NCBI RefSeq assembly: GCF_029395355.1
Contig: NZ_CP113913.1
Location: 930,001 to 994,000, forward strand
Length of the DNA: 64,000 nt
Reading direction: 5' to 3'
Source of the DNA: Bifidobacterium sp. ESL0800
Lineage (GTDB): Bacteria; Actinomycetota; Actinomycetes; Actinomycetales; Bifidobacteriaceae
Part shown: piece after piece, positions 57,111 through 64,000 of the stretch
Position numbering within the stretch: the first letter of the stretch is position 1
How the letters are laid out: the number at the start of each line of letters is the position of its first letter
Position numbers and translations under genes: made by a program
The notes under the pieces: generated by a model
Seen by the model: only the letters and a program-made list of their open reading frames with translations
Told to the model about the DNA's origin: nothing
The model's database searches: none

Positions 57111-59561
57111 TCAGCACCTCGATTCTTTATCGACCATTAGCAATGGCATCTCTATGTCGAGCACTACGCCATACCCTTCTTTATAGTGATCTTTATTCAA
57201 TTGCCACACATTGAAATCCTTATTGACAAGATCCAAAGCACCCTGCTTATCCAGCTTCTGAAACTCATAGTCAAAAAGCGATACCGAATAATCCTGTAGT
57301 TTCCGAAGGGCTTTGATTTGTTGCCGGATATCGCCATGACGCAACAAATCAATCCACTTATCACTGTCTTGGTAATAAACTACGACACTTTTGGTCATGT
57401 CGGGAATTACATGGAAATGGTCGCTGACTGTCTTGAACGACTGCGCCAGACAATGCGTATAGCTCTGATTATCCGCATGTTCGGAATACAATGCTCTCGC
57501 CGAACGATTGACCGACAGCAAATCATAAGCTGTCTTCTTGCCGGGCATAGGATAATCCATTCTGCCGCCCTTGCTACGTTCATGGAAATATTCTCGGTAG
57601 AACGCGTCAAGCATATCTTTGGATTGCAGGTCTGCCTTAGGATAATCATGCAGCAACCCCAGAGTAATCTCCTTCCCTATAGCTATGTCCTGAAGCTTGC
57701 TCAGTCCAGACTCGTTGGCGATTGGATAGACATAAACGTTCTTCGGGGTTTCCGACTCTCCACTACGATTGCAGCGTCCTGCAGCCTGCAGAATGCTATC
57801 CAACCCAGCCATCGCCCTCACTACGCAGGCAAAGGACACATCGACGCCGGCCTCGATAAGTTGAGTACTGATACAGATAACCGGCTTGCCCTTATAGGTT
57901 TCTCCCTTCCGGATGCAGTCGTTGACGGGATTTAAAAGGGTTTCCATCCTTTCAATTTGATCGCGTCGATGCCTGCCACACATCGACGTACTCAAATGAA
58001 TAACTTCGCATTCTTGTGCCCGTTGGTCTTCCATCACGCGTTCGTAGATTCTTCGAGCTTCGGATTTCAGGTTGACGATAGCCAGACAGCTTCCATCTTC
58101 CAACGCCAATTGAAGAACACGGTCGGCCACTTCTTCAACGGATTTTTCATCAGCCGATGCCACGATATTCGTTCTACGCAACCGTTCTCGATAGCCTTCG
58201 GATTCGGAAATCAAATCCGGTTCCTTGGAAATCAATAGATTCTTTCGCTCAGTCGACTCGAGAGGAGGCTGTGTAGCAGTACACAACAGAATGGTGGAAT
58301 TCAATATCTTCGCGAGGAAACTGACAACTTCATCGAACAAATGGATTGTATTGATTGGCAACGCCTGAATCTCATCGAAGACAATGACACTGTCCGCCAT
58401 ATTGTGGAACTTTCGCAAATCGGTACCGTGCGAAGACATCACCGTCTCCAAGAACTGCACCATGGTCGTCACGACAACCGGATTATCCCACCGCTGCGCT
58501 GCTTCTTGCCGTTTTTTCTCACGTTCATCGCGCTCCTGCTCGGACATCCCTTTTTGCTCGCCTTGATTGGCTGCGCTGGAATAGTGTTCCAATAACGTAT
58601 CGTCATCGTCAGCCAGATCGAGGAACTTTCTCAGGTCCCGTGATGTCTGAGTGGTAATGGACAAATAGGGAATCACATAGATGATATGCGATTTGCCTGT
58701 TTGCTGCGCATGGTGAAGAGCGAAACGGAACGAGGCCAACGTCTTCCCGCCGCCAGTGGGCACGGAAAGACGATAGATTCCAGTTGGCCTTGCACTGGAG
58801 TCAAGACACTGCTGCGAGATTCGAGCCCTGATCTGATTGACTTTTGATGTATTGTCGAACCCGCCAAGATGCGACTCGAATCGTTCAATAAGGTCAGTCC
58901 AGTCAGGTTTACGACTTTGTTCCTTTTCGCCTTGGTTGAAGCACGCAGTGTCCAATCGATCGGCATCAATCAGTCGTGAGTAAATATACTTGGTATAGAG
59001 TCCCATGGCAAAATACAACGAGTTCTGACGATGGGCACCACCGTAACCATTACTCATTGCTGCGTCTATGAATGTCTTGGAATCGGTTGCTGCGACATTA
59101 AAGGAGCTCTCCAAATCCAAATCCAGTTTTCTAAGGTTTTGCTTGACCTCGTCAAAATGATAACGTTCATCCCGTTGCCGAGCATCAGTCATTGTGTCGA
59201 AGAAACAACTGCTCCCATCCGGACTTAGATAATCAGGCAAATCACCGTGATGCTTTGCGATCACTCCTTCGAGAATTTCCTGCGTCAGCATCTGGTACTG
59301 ATCCTTGACGGGAAAATGAGCACTCACAAAAGCACCCTGCAACGCGTGGACGATATCACCTCTTTTAGCGTCGCCATGAATCAGATAGCTCTGGAAACAC
59401 TCTGTCGCCTTTCCGACGTCATGTAGATATCCAGCTAAAAATGCGATATCTTCAAATCTATCTTCGAAATGCTTTGAAAATTGAGCAGTATTTGACAGAT
59501 GCTCTTTCAACGTTTGCTTACGACTATGATCATCATTAATATGCGCGAGTAAAGCATCCAT
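57111..59561 (-). CDS. cas3: Cas3 helicase-nuclease
   Basis: 816 aa from ATG 59561, chosen because AAGGGG lies eight bases upstream; GTG 59570 is too near that site. The N-terminal HD nuclease is shown by GYLHDVGKAT. The SF2 helicase has Walker A SVPTGGGKT, motif II VIFDEIQAL and STQLIEAGVDVSF, with QAAGRCNRSGE as motif VI. Cas3 is recruited by Cascade to unwind and cut target DNA. All motifs are intact. It is the first gene of the operon, with a candidate -10 TATTCT at 59595-59600. Confidence 0.97.
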   Translation of the reverse strand: MDALLAHINDDHSRKQTLKEHLSNTAQFSKHFEDRFEDIAFLAGYLHDVGKATECFQSYLIHGDAKRGDIVHALQGAFVSAHFPVKDQYQMLTQEILEGVIAKHHGDLPDYLSPDGSSCFFDTMTDARQRDERYHFDEVKQNLRKLDLDLESSFNVAATDSKTFIDAAMSNGYGGAHRQNSLYFAMGLYTKYIYSRLIDADRLDTACFNQGEKEQSRKPDWTDLIERFESHLGGFDNTSKVNQIRARISQQCLDSSARPTGIYRLSVPTGGGKTLASFRFALHHAQQTGKSHIIYVIPYLSITTQTSRDLRKFLDLADDDDTLLEHYSSAANQGEQKGMSEQERDEREKKRQEAAQRWDNPVVVTTMVQFLETVMSSHGTDLRKFHNMADSVIVFDEIQALPINTIHLFDEVVSFLAKILNSTILLCTATQPPLESTERKNLLISKEPDLISESEGYRERLRRTNIVASADEKSVEEVADRVLQLALEDGSCLAIVNLKSEARRIYERVMEDQRAQECEVIHLSTSMCGRHRRDQIERMETLLNPVNDCIRKGETYKGKPVICISTQLIEAGVDVSFACVVRAMAGLDSILQAAGRCNRSGESETPKNVYVYPIANESGLSKLQDIAIGKEITLGLLHDYPKADLQSKDMLDAFYREYFHERSKGGRMDYPMPGKKTAYDLLSVNRSARALYSEHADNQSYTHCLAQSFKTVSDHFHVIPDMTKSVVVYYQDSDKWIDLLRHGDIRQQIKALRKLQDYSVSLFDYEFQKLDKQGALDLVNKDFNVWQLNKDHYKEGYGVVLDIEMPLLMVDKESRC

Positions 59562-59570
59562 CTCGATCAC

Positions 59571-59892
59571 CCCTTCGTAACCCCTTTACAAGCTAGAATA
59601 GCACGGTGAATTAATTTAATCACTCATCAGAAATATGCACAATTGGTACACCTTATCGACAATACACTTGTATACTCTGCATTCCCCTCAGCAACAATGC
59701 AGATTAAAAAATGTATGATTATCGTCATCGACTCCCTTGCCTCATAACGATCTATTTTTTCTCCATCCCTTTCAAATAATGGTTTGCTCCACGGCTTCAT
59801 TGGTGTTTGCGGCGGAAAACTAGTAGAGTGGCGGAGGGACGCAAAATGAGATTTTCGTCACAGAATGAAAAGGGTCAAAGGGAGAAAACGTC
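59571..59892. other. Divergent promoter region, cas3 and DsbA-like gene
   Basis: 322 AT-rich bases without a credible gene. For cas3 the minus strand shows TATTCT (59595-59600) as a -10. For the plus strand TTGGTG (59800-59805) and TAGAGT (59824-59829), 18 bases apart, are a weak candidate. No leader or repeat of a second array was seen. Confidence 0.5.
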
Positions 59893-61023
59893 ATGGCAAC
59901 AGACAATGGTCGGGCAAATGACGGTCAGAAGCCCAAAACGACAGATGTGAACACCACGAATATCAACGCCAACAATGGCGACAACGGTAATCCCAAATCC
60001 CAAAGGACCGATGAAGTTACGGATTCTCAGTCCCCGATAGCACAAACGAACGGCAGCACTACACAAATGAGCGACAATATCCACGACAACGTCGATGACG
60101 ATACCGACGACAGCACCGACGACGATACCAAAGCGTCCACAACACTCTTGAAAGAGAAGGCCCTCGATCTGCATGAGAAGATACAGCAACGCCGCGTTCT
60201 CGTCATCTGGTCAATCGTCGCAGCAGTTTTGGTGGTCATCATCGTCATCGCCGGCTGCTACGCCTTCTGGTTCAGCAGGCACGGCGAGGAACGCGACTAC
60301 CAGCAGCTCCAGGCGCTGGCGCAGAAGCCGAAGGGTATGACAAAACAAGGCGGTCTGCCCGCATTCAAAGCCAGTGACTACAACCCGAAGGCCCCAAGCG
60401 TTGACCTTTACGTCGATTTCTTCTGCCCGGGTTGCGCCACTGTCGAAAAAGGGCTTTCCACGCCGTTGGAAAAAATGCAGGAAGCCCGCCAAATCAATCT
60501 CTACATCCACCCACTCAACTTCCTCGATTCCAAGACGGAAAACAAATACTCCACCCGTTCGGCGAGCGCCTTCGCCTATATCGCCTCGCAGGAGCCAGAC
60601 AAATCGCTTGCTTTGTCAACGGCCCTGTTTGAAAAAGGCTACCAACCGAACAAAAACAACAACCGCAACGTCAGCAATCAGGAAATCATCGAACAGGCCT
60701 TGAAAGCCGGCGTCAGCAAGACGGTCGCTGAAAACTCGACAAAAGGCACCTACAACGATTACGTCGACAAGGCCACGAAATATACCACCGAGCGCAAGGA
60801 ACTCTACGTTCAGATGCAGGATAATTTCCGCTTCTCGACCCCGACCATCTGCATCAACGGCACCATGTGGCCCTATCGTCATCTTCATGTGATTCAAGAC
60901 ATTGAACCCACGCTCGTCCATTCGCTCGGCCTCCACCGCGAGCAGGTCGGCGACGCCAAGATTACGCCTTCGATAGGCTCGGACGGCAAGGCGCTTGCAA
61001 TACAGCAGAAGTATCTGTCATAA
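59893..61023 (+). CDS. Membrane-anchored DsbA-like thiol oxidoreductase, CPGC
   Basis: 376 aa. A highly polar N-terminus of about 100 residues (Asn/Thr/Asp-rich, DDDTDDSTDDDT) lies inside the cell. One helix follows at about 103-123, then an extracellular thioredoxin domain of the DsbA/Thioredoxin_4 group. The active site is C178-P-G-C181 (DFFCPGCATVEK), and the cis-proline loop is FSTPTICING. In actinobacteria such proteins introduce or shuffle disulphides in secreted proteins. The start ATG 59893 follows AAAGGGAG. It resembles the protein at 62767 along its whole folded part (shared LEKMQEARQINL/LEKLQEARQINL). Confidence 0.85.
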   Translation: MATDNGRANDGQKPKTTDVNTTNINANNGDNGNPKSQRTDEVTDSQSPIAQTNGSTTQMSDNIHDNVDDDTDDSTDDDTKASTTLLKEKALDLHEKIQQRRVLVIWSIVAAVLVVIIVIAGCYAFWFSRHGEERDYQQLQALAQKPKGMTKQGGLPAFKASDYNPKAPSVDLYVDFFCPGCATVEKGLSTPLEKMQEARQINLYIHPLNFLDSKTENKYSTRSASAFAYIASQEPDKSLALSTALFEKGYQPNKNNNRNVSNQEIIEQALKAGVSKTVAENSTKGTYNDYVDKATKYTTERKELYVQMQDNFRFSTPTICINGTMWPYRHLHVIQDIEPTLVHSLGLHREQVGDAKITPSIGSDGKALAIQQKYLS

Positions 61024-61096
61024 GCGAGTACGCGAAGACAAAACCTCGCTGATATCACCGCATATCCGTTTCGTCACGGAAGCGTCAGGCAAAGCC

Positions 61097-61138
61097 AAGA
61101 GGTTCCGCGGCAACAATGAAGTTACAGCGGAACCTCTT
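61097..61138 (+). terminator. Intrinsic terminator after the first DsbA-like gene
   Basis: AAGAGGTTCCGC (61097-61108) pairs perfectly with GCGGAACCTCTT (61127-61138), 12 bp with an 18-base loop, and TTC follows. It lies 74 bases after the stop codon. Confidence 0.7.
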
Positions 61139-61311
61139 TCATAGGGTTTTCATCGGTTCCATAGAGCTTTCATTGGGTTCCGAAGATCTCACAGAAGTCA
61201 GTCGGATTCCCCAATATTTAAGCTCTCTCAACCAATCCCACGGAACGTTTACCGTGCCAACCCTTCCTCGACGAAACCCACCACCAGCCGGATAACGCCT
61301 GCCACACACAT

Positions 61312-62361
61312 TCAGACAAGGCTTGCCAGCACATAGAGAACGGCTATGTGCGCGGGATAGAAGATGTAGAAGAAGTATTTGTCGCCCCGTCCTTTCGCAC
61401 CGTTGTAGAGCAGGATCGGAATGATGGCGAAAATCATCATCCACTGCGTCTGGCCAGCCAGGGCATACAGCCCCGCGACCACGGCGATGGCCGCACTCTG
61501 CCAGAGGGCGCTGTGCCTGACATTACGCAGCGCGTACATCACCGGGATGAGGAGCACCATGACGGTGTTCTCTGCCAGCAAAATCGCAGGATCGACCGCC
61601 GTCAGTATACGCAATACCCACATCATCACCGGGCTTTGCGTGCCGTCACCTTGAGCCATGAACGGGAGCAGAACGAGCGAAAGGAGGAACGGCAAGGCGA
61701 GCAACAGAATGCCTTCAACCGTTTTCTTCACACGGAAACCGCGGGTGACGGCGGCGGAATGCCTGCTCGCATATATCAAGTTCTGGTCAGGGACGGAACC
61801 GTTCTTTCCCGCTGCAGCGATATCGTCGCGGCCGAAAATGACACCGTGCACCGAGCCGGTGCGCTCATCGCCGCCACGCACCCCTGCTCCAAATCCCGAA
61901 GCGGCTTTGTTTCCGCGTTTTTTGAAGGCGGCTTCGAAGCAATCGACGGCAGCCATGAAAATCGTGCCGATAAACAGGTCGCGAAAGATGTTGTTGGCCA
62001 GTTCCGCCCCGTCATAGTTGACCACGTGCTGAAGCACCATGTCGAGCACGGCCATCAGGACCATGCACACGTAAAGCCTGATCATGTAGGTCTTTTTGCT
62101 GTGCGTGTGCGAGAAGCCGATGACACTGACGAAGAAGAACAGCGTGGCCACGGGCCGGCCGAACCAGTCGAGCCAGTTGGGCGCGCCCTGCGAGGCGAAC
62201 ATCTGGTGGACGTGGTCGACCACCATCAGCACCACGCCGATCATCTTGATGTCGAAGGTCGTCAGTCCGAAACGCCGTTGCCGACTCGAGCCGGACAATC
62301 CGGACAATGCCGTTTGTTTTGATTGATTCGTTACATCCATATTGCCGATATTGTTTTTCAC
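61312..62361 (-). CDS. TraX-family membrane protein
   Basis: 349 aa. LTTFDIKMIGVVLMVVDHVHQMF is the TraX family opening, with the DH pair in a first helix. About eight hydrophobic segments follow, and a polar, Gly-rich loop of about 60 residues (around 150-210) splits the protein. TraX acetylates F-pilin in enterobacteria; chromosomal TraX-like proteins in Gram-positive bacteria are presumed acyltransferases, with unknown acceptor. The start is GTG 62361 with AAGGA upstream; ATG 62340 is an alternative. It faces the first DsbA-like gene and is divergent from the second. Confidence 0.78.
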   Translation of the reverse strand: MKNNIGNMDVTNQSKQTALSGLSGSSRQRRFGLTTFDIKMIGVVLMVVDHVHQMFASQGAPNWLDWFGRPVATLFFFVSVIGFSHTHSKKTYMIRLYVCMVLMAVLDMVLQHVVNYDGAELANNIFRDLFIGTIFMAAVDCFEAAFKKRGNKAASGFGAGVRGGDERTGSVHGVIFGRDDIAAAGKNGSVPDQNLIYASRHSAAVTRGFRVKKTVEGILLLALPFLLSLVLLPFMAQGDGTQSPVMMWVLRILTAVDPAILLAENTVMVLLIPVMYALRNVRHSALWQSAAIAVVAGLYALAGQTQWMMIFAIIPILLYNGAKGRGDKYFFYIFYPAHIAVLYVLASLV

Positions 62362-62766
62362 TCAGCTATTCCTTATAGTCTGTACCATATATATAAAGGT
62401 TCTTGTTTGGTTTAAATGTTCTGCCTACCGATTTTCCCCTGGAGCATTATGCAGCTTGTATGTACAAAGCTCTTCACCGATATTCGAGAATACGCTATTA
62501 CGATCGCTTCGCCATCGTCCTTCAGGATGAAATTTAAGATGTAATATGTCAACGACCAGTAAAACTCTCTCCTCAAAACAGCTGAAAATCATTATCGCGT
62601 CTGTGCCTGTTACACGTTCACAACCCTCACATCAGTAGGCTTCCACGATATTTGTCTTGAGCGGACCACCGATTATCTCAACAAAGCGATAAACTTCAAA
62701 ATAGTGACGTAATCGACAATTCGGCGACTTTGAAAGACACTTGGAAAGGAATCGGGTGATCAGGAA
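62362..62766. other. Divergent intergenic region, TraX / second DsbA-like gene
   Basis: 405 AT-rich bases between divergent genes. No credible gene or repeat; a short 62-codon open frame at 62342-62530 lacks a ribosome binding site. Must contain both promoters. Confidence 0.55.
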
Positions 62767-63738
62767 ATGAGCGGTATCGGTAAACATTCCCGGTCGCGCG
62801 CTTCGTCAAAGCGTAGGATTCCATCCATCCTGACTTCCACGCCCCCGGACAGTGTCAGCGACGGCGAAACCCGTACACAATCCAACGGCGGCGTCATCGG
62901 ACGCAACCAGTTGATCATCGGAGGCATCGCCGTAGCCATCGTGATGGTGCTGGTTCTGGTCATCGGCATTTCCATCGGCATCAATCAAGGCAAGAAGTCG
63001 AAACAGACACTTCCCGAAACCCAAGCCCAGGCCTATGACGACCTGCAGCGAGTCAAAGACAAGCCGACCAATTCCACCGAAGAGGGCGGACTCCCCGCCT
63101 ACCGCGAGACGCAGCGCAATTCCGAAGCCCCGACCGTGGAAATCTATGAGGACTTCCTCTGCCCCTACTGCGGGGACTTGACTCGCGCGCTTGCGCCGAC
63201 ATTGGAAAAACTGCAGGAGGCGCGACAGATAAATCTGGAATTTCATATCGTCAATCTGTATGACACTCCTTCCACGAATCGGTATGCCACCCGGGCGGCG
63301 AATGCGGTGGCGTATGTATCCGAACACGATGCGAAACACGTGACGGCATTCGTGGGCGCATTGTTCGCCAAAGATTTCCAGCCCGACGCCGTTCATTACA
63401 AAGACGTCAGCGACAAGCAAATCGCAGCCCAGGCGCAAAAGGCCGGAGTAAGCCGTGATGTTGCCGAAGCCGCGGTCAAGGCACCGTATGCATCCTTCAT
63501 CAGCAAGGCAACGGTCTATGACACCAAGCGGAAAGAGCTTTTTACCGATATGAATGACAGCAAAGGGTTCTTCCCTCCGACAATCCGCATCAACGGAAAG
63601 GTCTCGAAACTCAACACCACCGACAACGACGGCAAAATCATCCAGCGGTTCATCACCAATCTGGGACTGCGGATACCGGATGTCGGAGTCCCCAGCGAGT
63701 TGCCGACAATCGGTCCGGACACTTCATACGAGGATTAG
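62767..63738 (+). CDS. Membrane-anchored DsbA-like thiol oxidoreductase, CPYC
   Basis: 323 aa. A basic N-terminus (KHSRSRASSKRR) and a polar stretch lead to one helix at about 49-70, followed by an extracellular thioredoxin domain. The active site is C132-P-Y-C135 (DFLCPYCGDLTR), and the cis-proline loop is FFPPTIRING, with proline instead of threonine before the cis-proline. It is a paralogue of the protein at 59893 but has a shorter N-terminus. The differing CxxC dipeptides suggest different redox strength. ATG 62767 follows CAGGAA. A strong terminator follows at 63825. Confidence 0.86.
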   Translation: MSGIGKHSRSRASSKRRIPSILTSTPPDSVSDGETRTQSNGGVIGRNQLIIGGIAVAIVMVLVLVIGISIGINQGKKSKQTLPETQAQAYDDLQRVKDKPTNSTEEGGLPAYRETQRNSEAPTVEIYEDFLCPYCGDLTRALAPTLEKLQEARQINLEFHIVNLYDTPSTNRYATRAANAVAYVSEHDAKHVTAFVGALFAKDFQPDAVHYKDVSDKQIAAQAQKAGVSRDVAEAAVKAPYASFISKATVYDTKRKELFTDMNDSKGFFPPTIRINGKVSKLNTTDNDGKIIQRFITNLGLRIPDVGVPSELPTIGPDTSYED

Positions 63739-63824
63739 GAATAAAAAGGCTTAGCACCATCATGCAACGGCGGTTCAATCGCACCTGAACGTTAGCTCTG
63801 TAATAAAGCGATTTTTACGATATA

Positions 63825-63874
63825 AAAAGGGTTGTGGTCAACCGATGATGACACCGGTTGACCACAACCCTTTT
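63825..63874. terminator. Bidirectional terminator, perfect 19-bp stem
   Basis: The arms 63825-63843 and 63856-63874 are perfect 19-bp complements around a 12-base loop, with A-rich and T-rich ends (AAAAGGG, CCCTTTT). It lies between convergent genes, the second DsbA-like gene and the partial gene at the window end, and should stop both transcripts. Confidence 0.85.
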
Positions 63875-63930
63875 CTCACCCTACCGAGCGTTGCCGCATT
63901 TCTGTTTTGCCACTAAAACAACGACGGCTG

Positions 63931-64000
63931 TTACTGTTTCGCGACGGTTACTTTCAGCTCGTCAGCGGATGCGTCGGCGTTGATCTCGAGCGTCGTGGCG
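63931..64000 (-). CDS. C-terminus of an unidentified protein (partial)
   Basis: Reading leftward from 64000, the frame ends at TAA 63931-63933. The last residues read ATTLEINADASADELKVTVA, then KQ and stop. This is a beta-strand-like C-terminal fragment, too short to identify. The location next to a strong bidirectional terminator and normal codon use support a real gene extending beyond the window. Confidence 0.5.
   Translation of the reverse strand, partial: ATTLEINADASADELKVTVAKQ

Noticed and set aside
61139-61444. 101-codon minus-strand frame beside TraX
   Set aside because: It overlaps the TraX gene end in another frame and has no recognisable features.

Overview
The window looks like part of a Bifidobacterium chromosome. 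The evidence is the fairly GC-rich, densely packed genes, the single-chain PurL, the bifidobacterial forms of LuxS, DnaG, Dgt, Alr and the Fur-type regulator, and strong AAGGAG-type ribosome binding sites. The genus is an inference from protein style; no rRNA is present. One tRNA (Arg, anticodon TCT) lies at 30.1 kb.

Layout. 1-3.5 kb: the partial end of an iron-type alcohol dehydrogenase, a formate/nitrite channel and a threonine aldolase. 3.7-5.0 kb: a GT4 glycosyltransferase on the minus strand. 5.3-15.8 kb: purine synthesis genes purT, purC, purL, purF, purM and purD; purE-purK follow at 27.9-29.6 kb. Threonine aldolase yields glycine (PurD substrate) and the FNT protein handles formate (PurT substrate), so this end of the cluster may link precursor supply to purine synthesis. 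16.1-19.9 kb: a MacB-type ABC exporter with a membrane-anchored extracellular partner. 20.0-26.8 kb: envelope genes, namely an LtaS-type phosphoglycerol transferase, a membrane alpha/beta hydrolase and an MprF-type aminoacyl-phosphatidylglycerol synthase. 27.2 kb: a Fur/Zur regulator. 30.3-34.5 kb: a NarL-type two-component system converging on a BceAB-like ABC transporter. 34.7-47.2 kb: an orphan HATPase/winged-helix regulator, an SLC13/ArsB-type permease, dnaG, dgt, an NCS1 permease with a cysteine hydrolase, alr, a GNAT acetyltransferase and luxS.

47.4-59.6 kb holds a complete type I-C CRISPR-Cas locus. The operon cas3-cas5c-cas8c-cas7-cas4-cas1-cas2 is on the minus strand. It is followed by a leader and an array of 58 repeats and 57 spacers by hand count, read in the same direction. 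The array runs towards luxS, also on the minus strand. Repeats vary in length (mostly 31-34 nt) in the hairpin loop, degenerate repeats sit at the luxS (distal) end, two spacers occur twice, and the leader ends in a perfect 11-bp hairpin touching the first repeat. The cas genes look more AT-rich than their neighbours, suggesting acquisition.

59.9-63.7 kb: two related membrane-anchored DsbA-like proteins (CPGC and CPYC) flanking a TraX-family membrane protein. The window ends in the C-terminus of an unidentified minus-strand gene.

Non-coding structure is unusually rich: a tandem hairpin repeat at 3.55 kb, a terminator between purC and purL, a 122-nt double hairpin at 27 kb, and a terminator-like element with four 10-bp direct repeats at 27.8 kb. 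I do not see a clearly new defence system. The best leads are the leader-end hairpin, the loop-length variation of the repeats, the duplicated spacers and the unexplained palindromic elements.
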